Shown: positions 1 through 6,566 of the stretch, piece after piece
Layout of the letters: every line of letters begins with the position of its first letter
How positions within the stretch are numbered: the first letter of the stretch is position 1
Virus record (IMG/VR): IMGVR_UViG_3300030385_001449
Coordinates: 1 to 31,352 of that record
DNA length: 31,352 bases
Source: a virus
Strand: one strand, 5' to 3'
Made by a program: the position numbers and the translations under genes
Notes under the pieces: generated by a model
Told to the model about the DNA's origin: nothing
The model's database searches: none
Seen by the model: the letters and a program-made list of their open reading frames with translations, nothing else

Positions 1-96
1 CATTTCTACTGCGATGAATGCTATCGGTTATATAGCCGCACACGAAAAGATTATTGGAGTCATCCGAATACGACGGGGCAGCTTGATAAGAAATAA
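1..96 (+). CDS. 3' end of an unidentified gene (partial)
   Basis: An open frame enters from the left edge and stops at TAA 94-96, giving 31 C-terminal residues. It contains a CxxC pair (YCDEC), an aromatic/basic stretch and ends in QLDKK. The CxxC could be half of a zinc-binding site, but the rest of the protein lies outside the window. It is followed closely by a promoter, so it probably ends an upstream transcription unit. I do not recognise the family. Confidence 0.5.
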   Translation, partial: HFYCDECYRLYSRTRKDYWSHPNTTGQLDKK

Positions 97-111
97 ATGA
101 AAATTTTTTCC

Positions 112-140
112 TTGACTTTTTATTTAACATAAGATATAAT
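112..140 (+). promoter_or_regulatory. sigma70-type promoter of the early/replication block
   Basis: The -35 box TTGACT (112-117) and -10 box TATAAT (135-140) are separated by exactly 17 nt, matching the consensus at 11 of 12 positions. It lies just after the upstream stop codon and about 30 nt before the first start codon. All genes from 172 to 6374 run in the same direction with no clear break, so this is the likely main promoter of the methyltransferase/replication block and implies use of host RNA polymerase. Confidence 0.8.
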
Positions 141-171
141 GGGATATTCATTTTTAAAAAAGGAGTGACAA

Positions 172-303
172 ATGAATAAAAATAAAAAATTTAGAGTAAA
201 AGTAAATCGTAAAAGAAAAAAAGACAAAGAGGTTAAATTAACTGATCCTCAAAAAAAATTAATGGAGTGGTACTCTAAAAACAATGTCAAAATAGGTATA
301 TGA
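172..303 (+). CDS. small basic protein, 43 aa
   Basis: ATG at 172 is preceded by a strong Shine-Dalgarno sequence (AAAGGAG, about 160-165). The 43-residue product is very Lys/Arg-rich in its first half (MNKNKKFRVKVNRKRKK) and ends in LMEWYSKNNVKIGI. Its TGA (301-303) overlaps the methyltransferase start in an ATGA junction, so the two are probably translationally coupled. It is the first gene after the promoter and is likely to be made early. The basic N-terminus suggests nucleic-acid binding, but this is inference; no family is recognised. Confidence 0.65.
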   Translation: MNKNKKFRVKVNRKRKKDKEVKLTDPQKKLMEWYSKNNVKIGI

Positions 304-1304
304 AATTAAAACACTTAGATTTATTCAGTGGTATCGGTGGCTTCAGTCTCGGGCTTGAAGCCACGGGTGGCTTTGAAACAGTGGCGTTCTGTGATATTGA
401 AGAATATCCAAGAAAGGTTCTGCAAAAACATTGGCCATATGTTAAACAATATAAAGATATAAAGGAGTTGAATTATGACAGACTTAAATCAGACGGACTT
501 GTTCCAATCGACATCATCTCAGGGGGATACCCGTGCCAACCGTTCTCGGTTGCAGGAAAACAAAAGGGCGTTGAAGATCCGAGACACCTCTGGCCAGAGT
601 ATTTTAGACTTGTCAAAGAATGTAGGCCGACTTGGGTTATTGGAGAAAACGTTAGTGGACACATTAAACTCGGTCTCGACTCCGTTATCGAGGACTTGGA
701 AAGTGAAAATTACTCCGTCCGACCGTTTAGTATTTCAGCTTCGAGCGTCGGCGCCAACCACCAAAGAGAAAGAATCTGGATTGTGGCTTACTCCGAGCGC
801 AACGACAATTTCAACGAGGAGCAAAGAGTCAATGGAGAAGAGAAAGAAATACCGGGAGAGTATAGGAAGAACGACAGTTCCCCCAGGGAATCTAGCCGAG
901 CAAGTGCAGTACGGAAAACCAACAACGGAGATGTGGCCGACACCGAGAGCATCGGCAGCGATGGCAGAGAAGACAGAGAATATTCAAAAGAGGGGAACAC
1001 AAAGAGGGAAGTTGGAGGAGTCAGTAGCCAAGTGGCCAACTCCGACAGCGAGGGATTGGAAAGACAGTGGAAAAGCCGTAATCAATTCGGATCGAAATTT
1101 ACTGCCACAGAAAGTGGCGAGGAGCGACAAGGATCAATGGATCAAGGGTGGTGGAGCGTTGAACCCGATGTGGGTCGAGTGGCTCATGGGATACCCAAGC
1201 GAGTGGACCGACTTAAATCACTTGGAAACAGTCTCGTCCCCCAAATCCCCTACTACATCGGACAATCAATCCTTAAAACGATGGCCGACACCATCATCGA
1301 CTGA
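300..1304 (+). CDS. C5 cytosine-specific DNA methyltransferase (Dcm-type)
   Basis: This 334-aa enzyme should transfer a methyl group from S-adenosylmethionine to carbon 5 of cytosine. Visible motifs: I, DLFSGIGGF (7-15); IV, GGYPCQPFS (75-83) with catalytic Cys79; VI, ENV (116-118); VIII, QRERIW (155-160); IX/X, VEPDVGRVAHGIP (287-299) then RLKSLGNSLVPQ (304-315). Residues 165-285, where the target-recognition domain should lie, are Glu/Arg/Ser/Asn-rich and look disordered. This same stretch is read in the +1 frame as another protein. The recurring VADT/VANS/MADT tetrads (212, 245, 328) coincide with WPTP motifs of that second frame. It may protect phage DNA from host restriction or mark it; no cognate nuclease is visible. 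Confidence 0.92.
   Translation: MKLKHLDLFSGIGGFSLGLEATGGFETVAFCDIEEYPRKVLQKHWPYVKQYKDIKELNYDRLKSDGLVPIDIISGGYPCQPFSVAGKQKGVEDPRHLWPEYFRLVKECRPTWVIGENVSGHIKLGLDSVIEDLESENYSVRPFSISASSVGANHQRERIWIVAYSERNDNFNEEQRVNGEEKEIPGEYRKNDSSPRESSRASAVRKTNNGDVADTESIGSDGREDREYSKEGNTKREVGGVSSQVANSDSEGLERQWKSRNQFGSKFTATESGEERQGSMDQGWWSVEPDVGRVAHGIPKRVDRLKSLGNSLVPQIPYYIGQSILKTMADTIID
462..467 (+). promoter_or_regulatory. internal Shine-Dalgarno site for the overprinted gene
   Basis: AAGGAG lies inside the methyltransferase coding sequence, 7 nt before ATG 475, which opens the +1 frame. A full-consensus ribosome binding site at the right distance is direct support for independent translation of the inner gene. 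Confidence 0.7.
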
Positions 1305-1446
1305 TGGACAAAGAGGAGATGTTAAAAATTTAGAGGGGTGGAGAAAGAGAAGAGAGAGATGGAAAAAGAAAGGTGTAAATCTTCACAAACCTTTAGATGT
1401 TGCTGTTGCTTTAGATGAGGAGGAAAAAGATGGAAAAATTGATTAA
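475..1446 (+). CDS. overprinted WPTP-repeat protein read in the +1 frame of the methyltransferase
   Basis: A 323-aa frame starts at ATG 475 with its own AAGGAG site. It overlaps the methyltransferase for 830 nt and then continues 142 nt past that gene's stop. It has four repeat units of the form (W/L)xTP...G-x-L-x(3)-V at residues about 103-144, 154-184, 187-214 and 270-311, plus ALNPMWVEWLMGYPSEW (228-244). These motifs resemble phage and bacterial proteins I recall being encoded with C5 methyltransferases; I could not check this. Unit 4 lies almost wholly outside the methyltransferase yet keeps the pattern, which argues for selection on this frame. The function is unknown. It may be a partner or regulator of the methyltransferase (inference). 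The alternative is a spurious frame, which I think less likely. Confidence 0.7.
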   Translation: MTDLNQTDLFQSTSSQGDTRANRSRLQENKRALKIRDTSGQSILDLSKNVGRLGLLEKTLVDTLNSVSTPLSRTWKVKITPSDRLVFQLRASAPTTKEKESGLWLTPSATTISTRSKESMEKRKKYRESIGRTTVPPGNLAEQVQYGKPTTEMWPTPRASAAMAEKTENIQKRGTQRGKLEESVAKWPTPTARDWKDSGKAVINSDRNLLPQKVARSDKDQWIKGGGALNPMWVEWLMGYPSEWTDLNHLETVSSPKSPTTSDNQSLKRWPTPSSTDGQRGDVKNLEGWRKRRERWKKKGVNLHKPLDVAVALDEEEKDGKID

Positions 1447-1591
1447 AGAAACTCTAACTATAGCTGCACAAGTTGTAGCTAAGACTGAAAACAAAAGAAA
1501 AAAATTAACGAGGCGAATGTTACTTAATGATCTAAAGATGATCAAGTTAAATTTAATGTTAATGCAGGATGAAAATGATTCTAAACGATAG
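1430..1591 (+). CDS. small hypothetical protein, 53 aa
   Basis: ATG 1430 follows a very strong ribosome binding site (GAGGAGG, about 1417-1423). The start overlaps the end of the overprinted gene by 17 nt. The product is Lys/Leu/Met-rich and probably helical (starts MEKLIKETLTIAAQVVAKT). Its stop at 1589-1591 lies just before the better-supported start of the helicase. No family is recognised. Its position suggests co-translation with the replication genes. Confidence 0.6.
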   Translation: MEKLIKETLTIAAQVVAKTENKRKKLTRRMLLNDLKMIKLNLMLMQDENDSKR

Positions 1592-1607
1592 ACACGGAGA
1601 AAAAGTT

Positions 1608-3134
1608 ATGACTATCTTCGGTCCTCCTGGAACAGGTAAAACAACAAGATTATTAAATATTGTCGAAGAGGAAATTAACAATGGCACAGCCGTTGATAAG
1701 ATTGGTTATTTTTCTTTTACAAAAAAAGCTGCATTAGAGGCTGTTACAAGAGCCATGGTTAAATTTAGATTAGATAAAAAAGATTTTACTTATTTTAGAA
1801 CACTCCACAGTCTTGCTTATCATCACCTTAATTTAAAAACAGGGGATGTTATGAGTGATTTAAATTACCGGGAAGTCTCTGATTGGTTGCAAATTAAAAT
1901 AGATAACCCCAATAAATCCATTAATGACCTTGGTGTCTCTACCCCTAAAGATGTGTATCTTACTTTAATAGATCAATCAAAGATCCAAGGAGTGTCATTA
2001 GAGAACCGGTTTGTGAGAAGTGGTATGCATATTGACGGAGGCTTTGATCGTTTAAATTATATTGATAAAGGAATTAAACAATACAAAAAGAAACATAAGC
2101 TCTTTGATTATACCGATATGATTTTAGAATTTATTAAAATGAATACTCCCCCCACTCTAGATGTTGTGATTGTGGATGAAGCCCAGGATTTAAGTTTGAT
2201 ACAATGGCAAATGGTGGAACAACTTATTCGTAAAGCTAACCGTGCCTATATAGCGGGGGATGATGACCAAGCTATTTTCAATTGGGCTGGTGCTGACATT
2301 GGCCGTTTAAAGAAGATAGGAAAATCAAATGCCGTTCCAAAAAGAGAGATTTTAAATCAATCTTATAGGATTCCTAAGAAGGTTCATACAATTGCACAAA
2401 AGATTATTACTCCTATAACAAGTAGAGTAGAGAAAGAATGGAAACCAAGAGAAGAAGAAGGAACTGTTGAATATCATCGGACAAGATTAAATCATCATAT
2501 GAATTTAACGGATGGAACTTGGTTAATATTAGCAAGAACAAATTATTTATTAGATCAGTTGGCCGAGGACCTTAAAACAAGAGGATTGTTTTTTGAAAGA
2601 TATAACCGTTCCAGTGTGTCAGAAAAAATGCTGAATGCCATTATTGGTTGGAAACAAATTCAAGAAGGAGGTTGTATTCCTTTTCGAATGGTAAAGGATA
2701 TGTATTATTATATGTCCGGGAACAATCATATTGCTCATGGATACAAAGAGCTGCGTGGTGCTAATGAAGAAATAGATTATGACCATGATGAATTAATACT
2801 GCATCACGGGCTCAATGTTCATAAGGAAAGACCCTGGTACGTGGCATTGGATACCATCCCGGAATCACAGCAGATATATATTAATGCTGCCCTACGGCGT
2901 CATAAAGATTTTAATGTATCGAAGAATATAAAATTATCTACGATTCATGCAGCTAAGGGTGGCGAAGCAGACAATGTTATGGTACTGACGGATTTACCAA
3001 AAAAAGTTGATGATAACTATTTTTTGCAACAGGATGACGAGAGGCGAGTGTTTTATGTGGGAGTTACTAGGGCAAAAAAATCATTACATATTATCGAATC
3101 AGAATCTACTCGTGAGTTTAGAGAGATTTTTTAA
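1608..3134 (+). CDS. UvrD/Rep-like SF1 DNA helicase
   Basis: An ATP-dependent 3'-5' DNA helicase of superfamily 1A, presumably unwinding DNA during phage replication. The SF1 motifs appear in order: I, GPPGTGKTT right at the N-terminus; Ia, SFTKKAA; II, VDEAQD; III, GDDDQAIFNWAGAD; IV, LNQSYRIP; V, STIHAAKGGEADNV; VI, RRVFYVGVTRAKK. I chose ATG 1608 because GGAGA (1596-1600) lies 7 nt upstream and Walker A then begins at about residue 5. An in-frame ATG at 1569 would give 521 aa but has a poor ribosome site and overlaps the 53-aa gene. It directly abuts the next gene (TAA then ATG). Confidence 0.92.
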   Translation: MTIFGPPGTGKTTRLLNIVEEEINNGTAVDKIGYFSFTKKAALEAVTRAMVKFRLDKKDFTYFRTLHSLAYHHLNLKTGDVMSDLNYREVSDWLQIKIDNPNKSINDLGVSTPKDVYLTLIDQSKIQGVSLENRFVRSGMHIDGGFDRLNYIDKGIKQYKKKHKLFDYTDMILEFIKMNTPPTLDVVIVDEAQDLSLIQWQMVEQLIRKANRAYIAGDDDQAIFNWAGADIGRLKKIGKSNAVPKREILNQSYRIPKKVHTIAQKIITPITSRVEKEWKPREEEGTVEYHRTRLNHHMNLTDGTWLILARTNYLLDQLAEDLKTRGLFFERYNRSSVSEKMLNAIIGWKQIQEGGCIPFRMVKDMYYYMSGNNHIAHGYKELRGANEEIDYDHDELILHHGLNVHKERPWYVALDTIPESQQIYINAALRRHKDFNVSKNIKLSTIHAAKGGEADNVMVLTDLPKKVDDNYFLQQDDERRVFYVGVTRAKKSLHIIESESTREFREIF

Positions 3135-3476
3135 ATGATCTCACAAGAAATTTTAAAAGAAGCAAACAAATTAATAGGTGGCAATCGCAATGATGACTAT
3201 GGCGATAAGCTTACCAATCATCAGAACATTGCTGCGTTGTGGTCTATTTTCCTCCGAAAAACTATAACTCCCCATGATGTGGCAATGTGTATGGCTTTAG
3301 TTAAAGTGGCGAGACTAATGCATGCACATAAAAAAGACAGCTATTTAGATTTAGCTGCTTATGCTGCTATTGCAGGCGAGATAGAAGCACGAACAAATAA
3401 AGGTAATCAATCATTTGAATCTGAAGGAGAAAAGCGGGGAAGAGAGACGGCAGAATATATAAAGAAAGGAAAATAA
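3135..3476 (+). CDS. DUF6378-like phage protein
   Basis: A 113-aa protein with the pattern I associate with the DUF6378 family: DDYGDKLTNHQNIAALWS near the N-terminus, then DVAMCMALVKVARL, then KDSYLDLAAYAA. The conserved Asp/Asn/His and the helical layout resemble small phage proteins found beside replication genes. The biochemical role is not known to me; a nucleotide-metabolism (MazG-like all-helical) role is only a guess. It starts immediately after the helicase stop and ends in a TAATG overlap with the polymerase, so it is part of the replication operon. Confidence 0.75.
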   Translation: MISQEILKEANKLIGGNRNDDYGDKLTNHQNIAALWSIFLRKTITPHDVAMCMALVKVARLMHAHKKDSYLDLAAYAAIAGEIEARTNKGNQSFESEGEKRGRETAEYIKKGK

Positions 3477-5365
3477 TGAGACAATCATCTTTGTTCCAGG
3501 CCCCTAGTGAGTGGATACCTCCAGAAAATATACCTAATCTAGAAGAAGCAACAGAGATTGCTATTGATTTAGAAACTCATGATCCTGGATTAAAAACTAC
3601 AGGACCCGGTTGGGCTGTTAAAAAAGGAAAAGTTATTGGTGTAGCGTTGGCCGTGGAGGGATGGAAAGGATACTTTCCTCTTGCTCATCCCGGCGGTGGT
3701 AACTTTGATGAGAAAGTTTTTAAACGACAATTAAAAAAGATATTAGATCTACCATGCGATAAGATATTTCATAACGCCGTCTATGATGTAGGATGGTTAA
3801 GCACCATGGGCCTGGAAGTAAAAGGCAGGATTGTTGACACCATGATTGCTGCTCCTCTCATCGATGAGAATAGAAGAAATTATTCACTAAAAGAAATAGC
3901 TAAGGAATACATAGGAGAAACAAAAGCAGAAGCTGGCTTGTATGAAGCGGCTAAAGATTTTGGTGTAGATGCTAAAGCTGAAATGCATTTACTACCGGCT
4001 ATGTATGTAGGTCCTTATGCTGAACAAGATGCTACTGTTACTTTAAAACTGTGGCAATATTTTAAACAGCAATTAATTAAACAGGAATTAACTTCTGTAT
4101 TTAATTTGGAAACAGAGTTGTTACCTATATTGTTTCAAATGAAAAAGAGAGGAGTCCGTGTTGACATCGATAAAGCCGAACGTGTTAAAGAAGATTTTAA
4201 GAATACAGAGAAGAAGATATTACATAGCTTACATAAAGAATGTGGTTTTGCAATGGAGATTCTCTCTCCATTGTCAATTCAAAAAGCTTTTGACAAGCTT
4301 AAGATAAGTTACAATAGAACATCAACAGGATTGCCTAGCTTTGATAAGAACTTTTTATCGACACATTCCCATCCTTTTGCACAGAGAATAGTTCATGCCC
4401 GGGAAATGAATAAAGCCCATACTACTTTTATTGATTCGATTTTAAAGCATGCACACAAAGGACGTATCCATGCTGATGTCAATCAATTGAGATCGGAAAC
4501 AGGTGGTACTATTTCAGGGAGATTAAGCATGCAAAATCCCAATTTGCAGCAAGTTCCTGCAAGAAATCCTAAAGTTAGTCCTAAAATAAGATCATTATTT
4601 CTTCCTGAAGAGGGGCAACAGTGGGGAATATTTGATTATTCACAACAAGAACCACGATTATTGGTCCATTATGGTGCACTGGTAAGTACTGTTTCTAATT
4701 GGGAAGTTAGTAGTGTCCATCAATTAGTAGAAGATTATACAATAAATAATATTGACTTCCATCAAGCTGTGGCGGATATGGCTAATATAGACCGTAAGCA
4801 GGCTAAAACGATTAATCTTGGTATGATGTATGGCATGGGTAAGGGAAAGCTCATGAGCGAATTAGGGCTAGATAAAGATGATATTGATAAGGTGTTCAAG
4901 CAATACCACTCTACTGTTCCATTTGTAAAAGCTTTAACAGATGGAACAATGAAAAGAGCTAGTGATAAAGGGTATATTAGGACGATTTCGGGTCGTAAGT
5001 GTCGCTTTCATTTATGGGAACCCCTTCATTTTGGAGTTCATAAGGCTTTACCAAAAGAACAAGCAGAAGTAGAATATGGGGGCATGAATAAAATCAAACG
5101 TGCATGGACATATAAAGCCTTGAATAGATTAATACAGGGATCAGCAGCCGATCAAACAAAGACGGCTATGGTCAAATTATATAGAGAAGGGATTCTTCCT
5201 ATGATCCAGGTACATGATGAGTTAGACATTTCATTTTCTTCCGAAGAAGAAAAGAAAAAGATCATTGAGGTAATGGAACATGCAATTGAACTACGAGTTC
5301 CATCGAAGGTTGATGCCGAGATCGGTCCTTCGTGGGGTGAAGCTGTTAATAATGGTAGTCTCTAA
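3476..5365 (+). CDS. family A DNA polymerase with 3'-5' exonuclease
   Basis: A 629-aa replicative polymerase of the Pol I/T7 gp5 class. Exonuclease motifs: Exo I AIDLETHD (29-36), Exo II FHNAVYDVGW (98-107), Exo III YAEQDATVT (181-189). Polymerase motifs: A, FDYSQQEPR (386-394); B, RKQAKTINLGMMYG (440-453); C, IQVHDELDISF (577-587). There is no 5'-3' exonuclease domain. The residue matching E. coli Pol I Phe762 is Leu448 (CTT at 4817-4819); this variant is known to be common in marine viral polymerases and has been linked with slower, more accurate synthesis. The start is set by a TAATG overlap with the upstream gene and a GGAAAA ribosome site. Confidence 0.96.
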   Translation: MRQSSLFQAPSEWIPPENIPNLEEATEIAIDLETHDPGLKTTGPGWAVKKGKVIGVALAVEGWKGYFPLAHPGGGNFDEKVFKRQLKKILDLPCDKIFHNAVYDVGWLSTMGLEVKGRIVDTMIAAPLIDENRRNYSLKEIAKEYIGETKAEAGLYEAAKDFGVDAKAEMHLLPAMYVGPYAEQDATVTLKLWQYFKQQLIKQELTSVFNLETELLPILFQMKKRGVRVDIDKAERVKEDFKNTEKKILHSLHKECGFAMEILSPLSIQKAFDKLKISYNRTSTGLPSFDKNFLSTHSHPFAQRIVHAREMNKAHTTFIDSILKHAHKGRIHADVNQLRSETGGTISGRLSMQNPNLQQVPARNPKVSPKIRSLFLPEEGQQWGIFDYSQQEPRLLVHYGALVSTVSNWEVSSVHQLVEDYTINNIDFHQAVADMANIDRKQAKTINLGMMYGMGKGKLMSELGLDKDDIDKVFKQYHSTVPFVKALTDGTMKRASDKGYIRTISGRKCRFHLWEPLHFGVHKALPKEQAEVEYGGMNKIKRAWTYKALNRLIQGSAADQTKTAMVKLYREGILPMIQVHDELDISFSSEEEKKKIIEVMEHAIELRVPSKVDAEIGPSWGEAVNNGSL

Positions 5366-5783
5366 TAAAAGACAAGCTCGATATATAGCGACCCCTAAAG
5401 GTAAAGCTGCTTCTCTTAAATCTAAATTAAAGTCTCAAAAAAACAAAAGAATGACAGCAAAGGGACGGTTAGAACTTCGCATTATTAGAATTAAAAGTAC
5501 ATGGGGAAGTCGAATAGCTGAATGGTTTGAAAAACAAAAATCTATATGTGTTACATGTAAAAGGAAAAAAGACAAAGCTCCTGCTCGAATAAAGGGACAG
5601 GGTAGATTGAATCAATTAGTTATTGACCATGACCATAAATATAAACAACAACAATATAAGAAAAGTAACACACTATTACCCCGGGGTTTACTGTGTCATG
5701 CTTGTAATATATCTTTTGGTTTAATTGAAGAAAGAATAGAAATCTTAAAAAATATGATTGCTTATAAAAAAAAACATGGTTAG
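5352..5783 (+). CDS. recombination endonuclease VII-like HNH nuclease
   Basis: A 143-aa protein fitting the endonuclease VII family, which resolves branched DNA before packaging (T4 endonuclease VII is 157 aa). It has two zinc-binding pairs, CVTC (66-69) and CHAC (115-118), flanking LVIDHDH (89-95), and then RGLLCHACNISFGLIEE. The His/Asp of IDHDH are the expected metal/catalytic residues. I use ATG 5352, which overlaps the polymerase end by 14 nt. A longer frame from 5280 would put 24 unconserved residues in front. The N-terminal half is strongly basic, consistent with DNA binding. Confidence 0.87.
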   Translation: MVVSNKRQARYIATPKGKAASLKSKLKSQKNKRMTAKGRLELRIIRIKSTWGSRIAEWFEKQKSICVTCKRKKDKAPARIKGQGRLNQLVIDHDHKYKQQQYKKSNTLLPRGLLCHACNISFGLIEERIEILKNMIAYKKKHG

Positions 5784-5816
5784 TTTAATAAGTCATGATT
5801 TAAAAGGTAGCGAGTA

Positions 5817-6374
5817 ATGAATATTATTTCAAGCTTTTGTGCGACACTGCTCTTGCTTTGTCAGACAGTTATTGGTAATTTTGATTTTGAATATGACAAC
5901 CGGGATGAATTTGTTGAAGGCATTGTCCAGTGTACGCAGTCATTCAACGCAGTCATTCCACCGCAACAGCGTGTGGTTATTGTCATTAGCATGGCACAGG
6001 CTGCATTGGAATCCGATTGGGGTAAGTCACGCTTTGCTCAATTGGGCAATAACTTCTATGGTATTGGTGAGTCTAATCCAACGGAACCTCACATAAAAGC
6101 CCTTAACGACCCTAATGTTCGGGTAAAGATTTACGGACGAAAATGCGAAAGCGTGGCGGATTACATCACCATGCTTAATACCAGCAGCTTCTTCAAGGAA
6201 TACCGGGAGATACGCCTCAAGCAGTTTATCGGAAGAGATGTAGACATTGATGCCTTGGTTGATACCCTTCACAGCTATGCCACTGATCCTTTTTATGTCT
6301 ACAAAGTTAAGGATACTATTAAGTATATCTATAGGGAATATCCTACCATATTTAAAGTAGGTCTAAGGGTTTAG
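5817..6374 (+). CDS. secreted glucosaminidase-type endolysin
   Basis: A 185-aa protein with an N-terminal hydrophobic segment (MNIISSFCATLLLLCQTVIG, 1-20) that could be a signal peptide or a signal-anchor-release segment. It is followed by a Bax/glucosaminidase-like domain: ISMAQAALESDWGKSRFA (57-74) with candidate catalytic Glu65, then GNNFYGIG and SVADYITML. Such enzymes cut the N-acetylglucosaminyl bond of peptidoglycan. The export signal implies delivery by the host Sec system, as in holin-independent SAR or signal-peptide endolysins. Its 3' end overlaps a convergent minus-strand gene by 12 nt. Confidence 0.85.
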   Translation: MNIISSFCATLLLLCQTVIGNFDFEYDNRDEFVEGIVQCTQSFNAVIPPQQRVVIVISMAQAALESDWGKSRFAQLGNNFYGIGESNPTEPHIKALNDPNVRVKIYGRKCESVADYITMLNTSSFFKEYREIRLKQFIGRDVDIDALVDTLHSYATDPFYVYKVKDTIKYIYREYPTIFKVGLRV

Positions 6375-6566
6375 GAGAGTATCTACTTTATTATTAAGTC
6401 GTTTAAGTTGGTCTTCAATAACCGAGAGCCGTGCGTCAAGACGAAGCATATTCAAATCTTGGATCTGTGATTCAAGGGCCGTGACCCGTGTGGAAAGCAC
6501 CCCATTTGTAAAAGCGATGCCCCCTATAATGAAGGCTACCCATATCCAATCACGAACGCTTAACAT
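6363..6566 (-). CDS. one-TM coiled-coil protein, holin or spanin candidate
   Basis: A 67-aa protein with one transmembrane helix near the N-terminus (WIWVAFIIGGIAFTNGVLS, about 8-26) followed by a heptad-like helix (VTALESQIQDL, LRLDARLSVIEDQLKRL). This N-in, coiled-coil-out design resembles small phage lysis proteins such as i-spanins or single-pass holins. The neighbouring endolysin on the other strand supports a lysis role, but the gene is the last of the internal-virion operon, so a structural membrane role is also possible. Its ATG overlaps the upstream TAA in a TAATG junction. Confidence 0.65.
   Translation of the reverse strand: MLSVRDWIWVAFIIGGIAFTNGVLSTRVTALESQIQDLNMLRLDARLSVIEDQLKRLNNKVDTLLNP

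Noticed and set aside
788-1039. 83-aa minus-strand frame in the methyltransferase region
   Set aside because: Low-complexity Leu/Ser sequence without a ribosome site; unlike the +1 frame it carries no family motif.
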